Below, in pieces: positions 32,204 through 42,172 of a stretch of 64,000 nt of DNA (its first letter is position 1; every line of letters begins with the position of its first letter). Below the pieces are notes generated by a model, which did not search any database, was not told the DNA's origin, and saw only the letters and a program-made list of their open reading frames with translations. The position numbers and the translations under genes are program-made. The stretch is from Flavobacterium pectinovorum (GTDB lineage Bacteria; Bacteroidota; Bacteroidia; Flavobacteriales; Flavobacteriaceae): assembly GCF_900142715.1 (NCBI RefSeq), contig NZ_FRBX01000004.1, positions 1 through 64,000 of the forward strand, written 5' to 3'.

Positions 32204-35200
32204 ATGAAACAAGCACTTTTAAAGAGATGTAGTTTTCTTTTGTTTGCACTAATGAGCATAGTGAGTTATGCTCAAACTTCAAACACTGTAACCGTAACAG
32301 GAACAGTTACTGATAATGTATCAGGATTGCTTCCAGGGGTGAACGTAACAGAGAAATCTACAAAGAATTCGGTTACGACTGATTTTAATGGTTCATATTC
32401 AATTAAAGTTAAGCCAAATGCAACTTTAGTTTTTTCTTTCATCGGAATGAGAAAACAAGAAATAGCCATTGGAGGTCGTACAATAGTAAATGCTAAACTA
32501 GCAGAAGATTCTAATGAGTTACAAAACATTGTAGTTGTAGGTTACGGAACTCAGAAAAAAGAGAAACTTACCGGAGCTATTGCTACTATAAATGCTTCGG
32601 ATATTCAGGAGCTTCCGGTTTCAAATTTATCTGACGCATTAAGAGGTTTGGTTCCGGGTATGAATGTTATCGATGGAGGAGGACGTCCTGGTGATTCAGG
32701 TTCATTGGAGATTCGTCAAACGTATGGTTTTTCTAAAGATGGTAGCTCAAAAACACCATTAATTGTAATTGACGATATGATTCAGATCGATCCAACTACT
32801 GGTAGGCCTTCTATGGAAGCGTTTAACAGATTAGATCCTTCTGAGATAGAAAGTATGACAGTGTTAAAAGACGCATCTGCGGCAATTTATGGTTCTCGTG
32901 CATCTCAAGGAGCAATTGTAGTAAAAACTAAAAGAGGAAAAAGCGGTGTGCCTTCATTTAATTATTTTAGCCAGTTTGCTGTAAACGATGCTGTTAGTCA
33001 TAGTAAAACAATGAGCGCGTATGATTACGGTGTTTTTTCCAATAGATTTTTTACAGGAGGAAATAATATAGGTACAAATGGATCATATCTTTTTAATCCA
33101 ACAGAATTAGAAGAAATGAAAGGTTTGAATTATGACTGGTTAAAAGAAGCCTGGAAACCGGCAATTCAGCAAAAACATACCTTAAATGTAACAGGTGGTA
33201 CAGAAAAAGCAACCTATTTTGCAGGAATCAATTACTTTACACAAGGACCAAACTTAGGAAAGCAAGATTATAATAAATGGAATTTCCGTACTGGAATGAC
33301 AGCAAAAATTACAAGTTCTTTAGATTTTTCGGCAGCTGTTTCAGGGAACTCAGGAGATATAGAAAAATCATTTACTAAGGCTTCGTCAGGTATTAATGAC
33401 AGTAGTTATGCTTCTGCATCAGGTGGAGAACAGGCTGATTACGGATTTTTGCTTCACATGCCAAAATACATTCCATGGGAAACGATTGTTAATGACAAAC
33501 CATATTATATGTCGCCGTTTCCTCGTACCACTGGTACTTTAGGTAATGCAAATGCAAACAATACGATTGCAGGATATAATTATTTTGCCACATTAAACAA
33601 TGGTTCTAAACAAATTTCAAGTGACTTTTCTTATAATGTAAATATGTCACTTAACTGGAAAGTTCCTTTTATTAAAGGATTATCCCTTAAAGGAACTTAT
33701 TCCAGAACTCAAACTTCAGAAAGTACAGAACAAGTAGCGTTACCGTATGATTTGGCAAGAATAATGGGTTACGAAAAATTAGATAATCACTTAGCAAGTG
33801 CAGCGTTACCAACAACTACAAATGATGGCGTTCATAATTATTACTCAATTGAAACCAATACACGTAGTGCCAGAGTTTATTATGATAGTTTTGATTCAAA
33901 ATCGGTACAAGCCAACTTCTTTATGGATTATAACAGAACATTTGACAATCATGAAATTGGCGCAATGTTCTCTGTAGAACGTTCAGAAACAGAGTTTAAC
34001 AGTACACGTTTGGCATTTGAAAATACAGGTAAAGATTATGCAGGCTCTTACCAGACTGCAGGGACTTTAACTACAAATTCAACAGCATTAAAAGGAGAGC
34101 AGGGAACATTATCTTATTTAGGACGTGTTAATTACAGTTATAAATCACGATATATGCTTCAGTTCCTTTTTAGAAGTGATGCATCTACAAAGTTTGCTCC
34201 TGAAAACTATTGGGGATTCTTCCCTTCACTTCAGGCAGGATGGATTGTTTCAAAAGAAAACTGGTTTACTGATAATGTATCCTGGATCGATTTTCTTAAA
34301 GTACGTTACTCTATTGGTAAAACAGGAAATGATAATATTGGTCCATGGAGATGGATGAAATTGTATGATGTAAATGCAGACAAAGGTTTTCAGTTTGGAT
34401 CAAACGGAGGATTGTTTGGCGGTTCTGTGACTCCTAGAGTAGAACCAAACAGGAATGTAGGATGGGATACAACGATAAAAAATAACTTAGGTCTTGATGT
34501 AAGTTTATTAAAAAACAGATTGTCTTTAACAGCTGATTTTTACTATGATAAATCTAAGGATATGTTAACTACGATGGCTGGAGTAGTAGGCGTGCCAATT
34601 TCTGTAGGTGGAGGATATGCTGAAGAAAATTACGCAGCAATTGATTCATGGGGAGCAGAATTTAGCTTAGGCTGGAAAGATAAGATCAACCAAAACTTCA
34701 CTTATAATGTTGGAGTGAACTTTGGATATTCTGATAATGAAGTTAAGAAATTCCCTGAGCCACCTTTAATGCATCCATCAAATAATCTGGTACAAGCAGG
34801 ACAGTCTACATTTTTTCCACAATGGGGTTTCAAAACATGGAAAGGAACTTCAACAGGAGATGGTATCTTACGTACAGATCAAGATGTTGCCAATTATTGG
34901 TCTTATTTAACAGAACGTGCAACTGCTGCAGGTGGTGCACCAAATTATATGGGAATCTCTTCTGTATCAAATATGAGACGAGGAATGTTGGCTTATGAAG
35001 ATGCCGGAGGACAATTCAATGATAAAGACGGTACTCAGGCTGGACCAAACGGACAAATTCAAAAAAATGAGGATTATGTGAAATTGGTTAATAGTAACAG
35101 AACTTACGGATTTACTACAAATTTAGGAGGAAGATATAAATCATTTTTCTTCAAAACACAAATTGGAACATCTTGGGGCGGTTACCGTGCAATAGATGTT

Positions 35201-35572
35201 GTAAAACAAGGAACAGGTTCTACACACAATATGTGGGCAAGAGAAACTTTCTGGAACGACATGTATGCTGATGATAACCTGGATGGAAAATATCCTAATT
35301 TAGCTAATCAGGAATATATAGCAGTACCATCTGATTTCTGGCAATTAGATACTTTCCGTTGTACAGTGAGAAATTTAACTTTAGGATTTGATATGCCAAA
35401 AGATCTTTTGGATAAAATTAAAATTGCAAAATGGTCAGTTGGGGTAACAGGTAATAACCTTTGGGATTTATACAATCCTTATCCGGATCACTACCGCAAT
35501 ATGTACGATAGCTCTTCTGAGAATTATCCAACGCTTAGAACATGGGCGGTTACTTTAAACATTACATTCTAA
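32204..35572 (+). CDS. SusC/RagA-family TonB-dependent outer-membrane transporter
   Basis: 1122 residues. A signal peptide (LLFALMSIVSYAQ) is followed by a carboxypeptidase-regulatory-like beta-domain (VTVTGTVTDNVSGLLPGVNV, residues about 26-105), a TonB-box-like segment (NIVVVGYGTQKKEKLTGAI), the plug domain (SDALRGLVPGMNVIDGGGRP) and a large beta-barrel ending in the outer-membrane signature LNITF. It forms the pore that imports pectin oligosaccharides using TonB energy, with the SusD partner as lid. No STN domain is present at the N-terminus, so it does not look like a sigma/anti-sigma-coupled transducer. Confidence 0.95.
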   Translation: MKQALLKRCSFLLFALMSIVSYAQTSNTVTVTGTVTDNVSGLLPGVNVTEKSTKNSVTTDFNGSYSIKVKPNATLVFSFIGMRKQEIAIGGRTIVNAKLAEDSNELQNIVVVGYGTQKKEKLTGAIATINASDIQELPVSNLSDALRGLVPGMNVIDGGGRPGDSGSLEIRQTYGFSKDGSSKTPLIVIDDMIQIDPTTGRPSMEAFNRLDPSEIESMTVLKDASAAIYGSRASQGAIVVKTKRGKSGVPSFNYFSQFAVNDAVSHSKTMSAYDYGVFSNRFFTGGNNIGTNGSYLFNPTELEEMKGLNYDWLKEAWKPAIQQKHTLNVTGGTEKATYFAGINYFTQGPNLGKQDYNKWNFRTGMTAKITSSLDFSAAVSGNSGDIEKSFTKASSGINDSSYASASGGEQADYGFLLHMPKYIPWETIVNDKPYYMSPFPRTTGTLGNANANNTIAGYNYFATLNNGSKQISSDFSYNVNMSLNWKVPFIKGLSLKGTYSRTQTSESTEQVALPYDLARIMGYEKLDNHLASAALPTTTNDGVHNYYSIETNTRSARVYYDSFDSKSVQANFFMDYNRTFDNHEIGAMFSVERSETEFNSTRLAFENTGKDYAGSYQTAGTLTTNSTALKGEQGTLSYLGRVNYSYKSRYMLQFLFRSDASTKFAPENYWGFFPSLQAGWIVSKENWFTDNVSWIDFLKVRYSIGKTGNDNIGPWRWMKLYDVNADKGFQFGSNGGLFGGSVTPRVEPNRNVGWDTTIKNNLGLDVSLLKNRLSLTADFYYDKSKDMLTTMAGVVGVPISVGGGYAEENYAAIDSWGAEFSLGWKDKINQNFTYNVGVNFGYSDNEVKKFPEPPLMHPSNNLVQAGQSTFFPQWGFKTWKGTSTGDGILRTDQDVANYWSYLTERATAAGGAPNYMGISSVSNMRRGMLAYEDAGGQFNDKDGTQAGPNGQIQKNEDYVKLVNSNRTYGFTTNLGGRYKSFFFKTQIGTSWGGYRAIDVVKQGTGSTHNMWARETFWNDMYADDNLDGKYPNLANQEYIAVPSDFWQLDTFRCTVRNLTLGFDMPKDLLDKIKIAKWSVGVTGNNLWDLYNPYPDHYRNMYDSSSENYPTLRTWAVTLNITF

Positions 35573-35589
35573 TTTAATTAATACTGAAG

Positions 35590-37554
35590 ATGAAACTAAA
35601 AATTAATAAATATATAACTATAGCACTTCTCGCAGCGCTTAGTACTTCTTGTAGTGATAATTTTTTGGAAGACAAGAAAAATTACGGAAGTGTAGATGAC
35701 TCATTTTATCAAAGTCAGGAAAAAGCGACCTGGTACGTTAATAACGTTTACTTCGATTATTATTCGGCTTTTAAATCTCCAAATCAAAGTTTGGTAGGAT
35801 CTTTTACAGATGTATATTCTAAAATGACGGAAGAAGTAGGAGGAATACAACCTCTTATTAACCCAACAATTACATATGTAAATGCGGCTGACGGATCTGG
35901 TTATTACGGAGGAAAATTAGAAGACAAAATCAATAACGTTCCTTATAACAGAATTAGAGATTGTAACTCTTTCATCGCAGAAATCGATGTAAAAGGAGCA
36001 AATTTAGACAAGACATTTCGCGATCAGGCAAAAGGACAATTGTATTATTTACGTGCTGTTCAGTATTTTGATTTAATGAAGGTGTATGGAGGAGTTCCAA
36101 TCGTTACAGAAATTCAGACACCAAATTCAGTAAATCCAGAAATTAAAGTGCCAAGAGCTACAGTAACTCAGGTTGTAGAGCAAATTGTAAAAGATTTAGA
36201 TATGGCTGCAAGTTTATTGCCTGCAAATTGGGCAGGTGAATACGGTCGTGTTACTAAAGGAGCGGCATTAGCAGTAAAATCAAGAGTATTACTAACATAC
36301 GCAAGCCCATTATTTAATAAAAATTGGGATGGTTCTAATGATCGTTGGGAAGCAGCATTAAAAGCTGGTTTAGAAGCAGAGACTGTATTATCAGGAGCTG
36401 GATACGGACTTTATGGAAATTCAGCAAAAGACTGGCAAAATATGTTTGCACTTGGTGCTAATGCTTTCTGTTCTGAAGCGATTACAACTCAGCTTTTAAC
36501 AGTTACAAATAGCAATGTAGCAATGAATAACTCTTGGGAGAAAGCTATTCGCCCAATAAGCCAGGGAGGAACAGGTGCTCTTGAAGCTCCTAAAGAAATG
36601 ATCGATTTATTTCCATTGGCTGATGGAAGAAGACCTACAGCTGCGAATTATGATCCTTTTCTTTTCTTCTTAAATCGTGACCCTAGATTTTACAGAACAT
36701 TTGCTTTTTCAGGTGCTAAATGGGATTATAAAGAAAACGCTAAACCTGTTGTTTGGGCTTACACTTGGTTAGATAATGCAAAAAAAGTTTATTATAGTGA
36801 TTCGAATAATGAAACAAGTCCTGCATTTGTTAGAAAAATGACAGATGTTACAGCTACTAACGCAAGCAGTTTTCAATACTCAGGAAACGATATTCTAGAA
36901 TACCGTTATGCAGAATTATTATTAAATATTGCCGAATGTTATGCAGCACTTGGACAAACTGGTAATGCTACAGCTTATTTAGGAAGAATTAGAAAAAGAG
37001 TAGGAATTGATGCTGGAAACAATTACGGGATTGGAACATTGGCAGATAAATATGCAGCAATAGAAGCTGTTTTATACGAAAGAAGAGTTGAGTTAGCTTA
37101 CGAAGGAAAACGTTTTTGGGATATCCAACGCTGGATGCTTTATGATAACACTACACTTCCGGGAACAACTAGCGGAAGTACTATTAGTAAATTAGGTTTA
37201 CAGCCAATAAACGGGACACAACGTACAGGGAATTATTTACAATACAAAAATACAGCAACAAGTGCAGATCCTTTAACGGCTTCTCGTGCAAGTATTTCTG
37301 TAGATCCTGACGCAGCTAGCTTTCAAACACAGTTAGCAGCTTTGGCAACATTTTACACTACTAATTTTGTACTCGCAGCACCGCCAACACCTATGGATAA
37401 TGTTAATAATGCACCAGTTCAGATTAAATTTAATCCTAACTACTACATTATGGGCTTGCAAAATACTGTTTTATCTCAAAATCCATGGTTAACACAAACC
37501 ATCGGCTGGAAAGATGCTTCAGGCGGAGAGGGAACTTTCAACTATCAGGATTAA
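35590..37554 (+). CDS. SusD/RagB-family glycan-binding lipoprotein
   Basis: 654 residues with a lipoprotein signal (LLAALSTSC, Cys at residue 21) followed by SDNFLE, the usual start of SusD proteins. Tetratricopeptide-like helices and the conserved segments GQLYYLRAVQYFDLMKVYGGVP, YRYAELLLNIAE and ERRVELAYEGKRFWDIQRW identify the family. It is surface-exposed on the outer membrane, binds the glycan and closes the SusC pore. It begins 17 bp after susC. At 654 residues it is longer than the ~550 typical of SusD, with an insertion in the last third. Confidence 0.95.
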   Translation: MKLKINKYITIALLAALSTSCSDNFLEDKKNYGSVDDSFYQSQEKATWYVNNVYFDYYSAFKSPNQSLVGSFTDVYSKMTEEVGGIQPLINPTITYVNAADGSGYYGGKLEDKINNVPYNRIRDCNSFIAEIDVKGANLDKTFRDQAKGQLYYLRAVQYFDLMKVYGGVPIVTEIQTPNSVNPEIKVPRATVTQVVEQIVKDLDMAASLLPANWAGEYGRVTKGAALAVKSRVLLTYASPLFNKNWDGSNDRWEAALKAGLEAETVLSGAGYGLYGNSAKDWQNMFALGANAFCSEAITTQLLTVTNSNVAMNNSWEKAIRPISQGGTGALEAPKEMIDLFPLADGRRPTAANYDPFLFFLNRDPRFYRTFAFSGAKWDYKENAKPVVWAYTWLDNAKKVYYSDSNNETSPAFVRKMTDVTATNASSFQYSGNDILEYRYAELLLNIAECYAALGQTGNATAYLGRIRKRVGIDAGNNYGIGTLADKYAAIEAVLYERRVELAYEGKRFWDIQRWMLYDNTTLPGTTSGSTISKLGLQPINGTQRTGNYLQYKNTATSADPLTASRASISVDPDAASFQTQLAALATFYTTNFVLAAPPTPMDNVNNAPVQIKFNPNYYIMGLQNTVLSQNPWLTQTIGWKDASGGEGTFNYQD

Positions 37555-37630
37555 ATTAAATTATAGAAACGTCTAATCGTTTTAGATATTTCTAATACAA
37601 TATAATATCAAAATAATGACAAACAATTTC

Positions 37631-37659
37631 ACCTGTATTTCTAAAAAATACAGGTGATT
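37631..37659 (+). terminator. Hairpin after susD (terminator or attenuator)
   Basis: TCACCTGTATTT (37631-37642) pairs perfectly with AAATACAGGTGA (37648-37659) and is followed by TTTGTTT. It lies between SusCD and the first lyase, where partial termination would keep transporter transcripts in excess over enzyme transcripts. Confidence 0.6.
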
Positions 37660-37693
37660 TGTTTAAAAAGAATTACCAAAATTAAAAATTAGT

Positions 37694-39397
37694 ATGAAAA
37701 ATTTCACTTTATCGGCTCTTTTCCTATTGTTTTTAGGAAGTTTCCAATGTTTTGCGCAGTATCCCAAAATAAGTCCTGAAGTTCAGGCGCAATCCAAAGT
37801 TATTATGGATGAAGCTGAAAAACGTTCAGATGAAGCCTGGGAAAAAGCGCTTGTAATTATTGAGGAAGAAGCCAAACACGGTAAACCATTTATTCCGTGG
37901 GCATCTAGACCAAATGATTTACCACAGGCAGAAATTCCTGCTTTCCCTGGTGCAGAAGGAGGCGGAATGTACACTTTTGGAGGACGTGGCGGAAATATTT
38001 ACACCGTTACAAGTCTTGAAGACAGCGGACCTGGAACTTTACGAGAAGCGTGCGAAAAAGGTGGAGCAAGAATAATAGTTTTTAATGTTTCAGGAATTAT
38101 CAGAATCAAAAGTCCGCTAATCATTCGTGCACCATATATTACTATTGCAGGACAAACTGCTCCTGGCGATGGAATTTGTGTGGCAGGAGAATCAGTTTGG
38201 ATCAATACTCATGACGTAATAATCAGACATATGCGTTTCCGCAGAGGAGAAACTTTCGTAGGTCGTCGTGACGATGCCATTGGAGGAAATCCAGTTGGAA
38301 ATATCATGATCGATCACGTTTCTGCAACTTGGGGATTGGACGAAAACATGTCAATGTACAGACATATGTACAGTCCGGGTGCGGGTTATCCGGATGTAAA
38401 AGTAGGTACAGTAAATATTACAATTCAAAACAGTTTATTCGGAGAAGCTTTAGATACTTACAACCATGCTTTCGGAAGTACTTTAGGTGGTGAAAATTGT
38501 GCTTTTATTAGAAACATGTGGGCAAATAATGCCGGAAGAAATCCTTCAATTGGATGGAATGGTATTTTCAATTTTGCAAACAATGTAGTTTTCAACTGGT
38601 ATAACAGATCTACAGACGGTGGTGATTATACAGCAAACTACAACATCATGAACAACTTTTACAAACCAGGTCCGGTAACTAATTTGGCCGAGCCAATTAG
38701 CTACAGAATCTTAAAACCGGAATCAGGAAGAAGTAAATTGCCTTATATGGTTTTTGGAAGAGCTTATGTAAATGGAAACATTGTAAACGGAAATGAAAAA
38801 GTAACCAAAGACAACTGGGATGGCGGAATTCAAATCGAAAATAAAAAAGGCGAATTAATGACTTATGATGAAGCCAAAGTTTATTTTGATAAAATGAAAA
38901 GCGACAAACCTTTTCCAATGCCGTGGTTTCGTCCATTCATGAAAGCTGACGAAGCGTATGAATATGTATTGAAAAATGTTGGAGCAACATTACCAATCAG
39001 AGATAAAGTAGACGAAAGAATCGTTAGAACCGTAAAAACCGGAGTTCCTGAATATGCAAAAGGATTAGAGAAAAAAGAATTTTATCAGTTCGAACACAGA
39101 CGTTTGCCGATGGATTCTTATAAAAAAGGAATCATTACAGATATTTCTCAGGTTGGAGGATATCCGGAATATAAAGGAAAACCTTATGTTGATACAGACA
39201 AAGATGGTATCCCTGATAAATGGGAGAAAAAACATGGTTTAAATCCAAATGATCCAGCTGATGCCAAACTAGATTCAAACAACGACGGATATACAAACAT
39301 CGAAGATTACATTAACGGAATCGATCCAACTAAAAAAGTAGACTGGAAAGATTTAAGTAATAATCAAGAGACGCTAACAAAGTCTTTACAAGATTAA
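37694..39397 (+). CDS. PL1-type pectate lyase, secreted (paralog 1)
   Basis: 567 residues with a signal peptide (LFLLFLGSFQCFAQ). A helical linker (about residues 25-60, EAEKRSDEAWEKAL) precedes the beta-helix, which carries AFPGAEGGG, ITIAGQTAPGDGI, IRHMRFRRGE and MIDHVSATWGLDENM. The C-terminal DTDKDGIPDKWE and DSNNDGYTNIEDY are calcium-binding thrombospondin-3-like repeats. It is collinear with the gene at 40273 over its whole length, so the two are paralogs. The expected activity is eliminative cleavage of polygalacturonate. It is the first enzyme gene behind SusCD. Confidence 0.85.
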   Translation: MKNFTLSALFLLFLGSFQCFAQYPKISPEVQAQSKVIMDEAEKRSDEAWEKALVIIEEEAKHGKPFIPWASRPNDLPQAEIPAFPGAEGGGMYTFGGRGGNIYTVTSLEDSGPGTLREACEKGGARIIVFNVSGIIRIKSPLIIRAPYITIAGQTAPGDGICVAGESVWINTHDVIIRHMRFRRGETFVGRRDDAIGGNPVGNIMIDHVSATWGLDENMSMYRHMYSPGAGYPDVKVGTVNITIQNSLFGEALDTYNHAFGSTLGGENCAFIRNMWANNAGRNPSIGWNGIFNFANNVVFNWYNRSTDGGDYTANYNIMNNFYKPGPVTNLAEPISYRILKPESGRSKLPYMVFGRAYVNGNIVNGNEKVTKDNWDGGIQIENKKGELMTYDEAKVYFDKMKSDKPFPMPWFRPFMKADEAYEYVLKNVGATLPIRDKVDERIVRTVKTGVPEYAKGLEKKEFYQFEHRRLPMDSYKKGIITDISQVGGYPEYKGKPYVDTDKDGIPDKWEKKHGLNPNDPADAKLDSNNDGYTNIEDYINGIDPTKKVDWKDLSNNQETLTKSLQD

Positions 39398-39417
39398 TAA
39401 AGAAAAAAATCTCCTGA

Positions 39418-39474
39418 ATCTGCTAAATCTGCGTGAGAAAAATTAGCATGCAGATTTAGCAGATCACGCAGATT
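39418..39474. repeat. Intergenic inverted repeat (AATCTGCTAAATC family)
   Basis: TCTGCTAAATCTGCGTGA is mirrored by GCAGATTTAGCAGATCACGC, leaving a short hairpin in the spacer before the DUF3826 gene. Confidence 0.5.
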
Positions 39475-39505
39475 TATAGTGATTGTAATTTATAATTTAT
39501 TAAAA

Positions 39506-40177
39506 ATGAAATCAATAAAAAAAATAAGTGTACTATTAATGTTATTGGTATTCTTTAATAGCATCGCACAAAAAAAATTAGATCCGGTATATATCAACGT
39601 TACCAACGAAAGAGCCGCTAAAATTGTAACCAAACTTGCTTTGGCAAATCCTGAAAAAGAAAAAACAGTTACAGAAATTATCGCACAGCAATTTAGAGAC
39701 TTAAGCGAAATTCAGGATGGAAGAGATGCTGAAATTAAAAAAATAAAAGAAGACAGCAGTTTGTCTAAAGAAATACAAAATGAAAAAGTTGATAAATTAA
39801 AAGGAACTGCAGATAAAGAAATTGAAAAACTGCACAAATCTTATTTAAAAAAATTAGGAACGCAATTATCAGAAGATAAAATAATAGCAGTAAAAGACGG
39901 AATGACCTATGGCGTATTGCCAATTACCGTTGCAGGTTACAACGATATGCTGCCAAATTTAACCGCAGAACAAAAAGATTATATCTACAAAGCTTTAGTC
40001 GAAGCCAGAGAATTTGCAATGGATGGAGGATCATCCAAAGAAAAACATGGCTGGTTTGGAAAATACAAAGGAAGAATCAATAATTATTTATCAAAAGAAG
40101 GTTACGACCTAAATAAAGAAAGTGCCGATTGGCATAAACGTTTGGAAGAACGAGAAAAAGCCAAATCGGGTAAATAA
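39506..40177 (+). CDS. DUF3826 family secreted protein
   Basis: The ATG at 39506 gives 223 residues with a signal peptide (LLMLLVFFNSIAQ). A GTG nine codons upstream is in frame but adds a hydrophobic, uncharged stretch before it. The mature protein is helical and charged (coiled-coil-like EIKKIKEDSSLSKEIQNEKV), followed by GMTYGVLPITVAGYNDMLPNLT and AREFAMDGGSSKEKHGWFGKYKGRINNYLS. These are the hallmarks of DUF3826, a family of unknown function common in Bacteroidota pectin loci. It lies between two paralogous PL1 lyases, suggesting an accessory role in pectin binding or lyase activity. Confidence 0.75.
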   Translation: MKSIKKISVLLMLLVFFNSIAQKKLDPVYINVTNERAAKIVTKLALANPEKEKTVTEIIAQQFRDLSEIQDGRDAEIKKIKEDSSLSKEIQNEKVDKLKGTADKEIEKLHKSYLKKLGTQLSEDKIIAVKDGMTYGVLPITVAGYNDMLPNLTAEQKDYIYKALVEAREFAMDGGSSKEKHGWFGKYKGRINNYLSKEGYDLNKESADWHKRLEEREKAKSGK

Positions 40178-40184
40178 TTTAAGA

Positions 40185-40253
40185 GTTCTTAGTAATTAGT
40201 CCTTAGTGATTAGTTAAAAATGAGTACGATTCTAAGGACTAATTACTAAGAAC
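40185..40253. repeat. Perfect 22-bp inverted repeat (TTAGTCCTTAG family)
   Basis: A 22-bp arm beginning GTTCTTAGTAATTAG (40185-40206) is exactly mirrored at 40232-40253. Unpaired relatives lie at 12548-12605. Confidence 0.65.
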
Positions 40254-40272
40254 TAAAAATAATAAGATTCTA

Positions 40273-41973
40273 ATGGAAAATAAATTTCTAAAAATCAGCA
40301 TAAAGCGAACAATAATGATCATATCATTTTGTTCTTTCTTTTCTTCCGCGTATGCGCAATATCCAGAAATTCCAAAACCGCTTCAGGATAAAACCGATGC
40401 GATTTTAGCCGATGAAGAAAAAAGATTAGCTGAAATCTGGACAAGCAATTCTAATATTATTCAGGCCGAAGCAAAATTGGGACGTCCGTATTTACCGTGG
40501 GCCTCTTATCCAAAAGATTTTGTTCATGCCGATATTCCTGCTTTTCCCGGAGCTGAAGGTGGTGGCGCTTTTACACCAGGAGGAAGAGGTGGAAAAATAT
40601 TTGTAGTTACAAGTCTGGAAGACAGTGGAAAAGGAACTTTTCGTGAAGCTTGTGAAGCCGTTGGAGCAAGAACAATTGTATTTAATGTTTCAGGAATTAT
40701 TCAGTTAAAAAAGAGAATCAGCATGCGTGCTCCATATGTTACCATCGCAGGTCAGACTGCTCCAGGCGACGGAATCTGTATTGCCGGAGAAACGTTAGAA
40801 ATTGATACACATGACGTTATCATCAGATACATGCGTTTTCGCAGAGGTGCTACAGAAGTTACCCGTAGAGATGATGCACTTGGAGGAAATCCAATCGGGA
40901 ATATTATCGTAGACCATTGCTCTGTAAGCTGGGGATTAGACGAAAACATTTCCTTATACAGACATCAGTTTCAGGCCAATGATAAATCAAAATTAGAAAA
41001 ATTACCCACTTGTAATATTACCATTCAAAACACCATTTCGTCAGAAGGTTTAGATACGTATAATCACGCTTTCGGAAGTACAATTGGTGGATTAAACAGC
41101 ACATTTATGCGTAACTTGTGGGCGGATAATATTTCAAGAAATGCGTCTATCGGAATGTATGGTGATTTTAATTTTGTGAATAATGTGATTTTCAATTGGT
41201 GGAATCGTTCTCTTGACGGAGGAGATTATCGTTCGATGTTCAACATCATCAATAATTATTTCAAGCCGGGACCAATTACACCAACAGATCAGCCAATTCG
41301 TTACAGAATTTTAAAACCTGAATCTGGATATATGAAACCACAAACATACGGAAGAGCCTATGTTGACGGAAATTATATCGTTGGTTCTCCAGAAGTTACA
41401 AAAGACAACTGGAACGGTGGCGTACAATTGGAGGATCACTCAGAAGCTGAAACTAAAAATTATTTAGAGTTAATTAAACAGCCAAAACCGTTTTCAATGC
41501 CAAACATTACAATTATGAAAGCAGAAGAAGCGTATGAATTTGTATTGAAAAATGTTGGGGCAACCTTGCCAAAAAGAGATGCAGTCGACGAAAGAATAAT
41601 CAAACAAGTTCGCACCGGAAAAATTGAAGCAAAAGATGGTTTGGAAAATGCGATTGGTACAGAATTTATTAAAAGAAGATTACCCGCAGATTCGTATAAA
41701 AAAGGAATCATCACGAACCCAAATCAGGTTGGAGGTTATCCGGAATATAAAGGAAAAGCATATAAAGATTCTGATAATGATGGAATTGCAGATGTCTGGG
41801 AAAAGAAATTTGGTTTAAATCCAAATGATCCATCAGATGCAAATAAAGATGCAAACGGAGACGGTTATACCAATATTGAAAAATATTTTAATAATATAGA
41901 TCCAAAAGGAAAAACGGATTGGACAAAATTTGAAAATAATACCGATACGTTATCAAAAGTATTATTGCAGTAA
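40273..41973 (+). CDS. PL1-type pectate lyase, secreted (paralog 2)
   Basis: 566 residues with a signal peptide (MIISFCSFFSSAYAQ). It is collinear with the lyase at 37694: helical linker, AFPGAEGGGAF, VTIAGQTAPGDGI, IRYMRFRRGA, IVDHCSVSWGLDENI, NNVIFNWWNRS and a C-terminal tail with DSDNDGIADVWE and DANGDGYTNIEKY. Differences in active-site loops (RRGATEV versus RRGETFV; DHCSVSW versus DHVSATW) suggest different subsite preference. The duplicated pair probably attacks differently substituted galacturonan. Confidence 0.85.
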   Translation: MENKFLKISIKRTIMIISFCSFFSSAYAQYPEIPKPLQDKTDAILADEEKRLAEIWTSNSNIIQAEAKLGRPYLPWASYPKDFVHADIPAFPGAEGGGAFTPGGRGGKIFVVTSLEDSGKGTFREACEAVGARTIVFNVSGIIQLKKRISMRAPYVTIAGQTAPGDGICIAGETLEIDTHDVIIRYMRFRRGATEVTRRDDALGGNPIGNIIVDHCSVSWGLDENISLYRHQFQANDKSKLEKLPTCNITIQNTISSEGLDTYNHAFGSTIGGLNSTFMRNLWADNISRNASIGMYGDFNFVNNVIFNWWNRSLDGGDYRSMFNIINNYFKPGPITPTDQPIRYRILKPESGYMKPQTYGRAYVDGNYIVGSPEVTKDNWNGGVQLEDHSEAETKNYLELIKQPKPFSMPNITIMKAEEAYEFVLKNVGATLPKRDAVDERIIKQVRTGKIEAKDGLENAIGTEFIKRRLPADSYKKGIITNPNQVGGYPEYKGKAYKDSDNDGIADVWEKKFGLNPNDPSDANKDANGDGYTNIEKYFNNIDPKGKTDWTKFENNTDTLSKVLLQ

Positions 41974-42089
41974 ATTTAGAAGATAGAATAAAGAATATAG
42001 AGAAAAGAAAAAAGATAATAAGAGTTCCGGAGGAACGGATCATATTGTAGGGATGGATTTTAATCCATTCTACACATAGTAATTCGCAA

Positions 42090-42140
42090 ATCTTTTTTCA
42101 GCTTCTAGTGTGATTTCTCCTCCGTCGAAATGGCAAGATT
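42090..42140. repeat. Fragment of the TGTGATTTCTCC repeat
   Basis: CTAGTGTGATTTCTCCTCCGTCGAAATGG matches one arm (split here as GTGTGATTTCTCC and CGTCGAAATGG) of the inverted repeat seen at 12617-12720 and 58750-58837. The opposite arm is missing, so this copy is partial. Confidence 0.4.
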
Positions 42141-42172
42141 TTCGAAAATGTAAATTTTAAAATAGTATTGAA

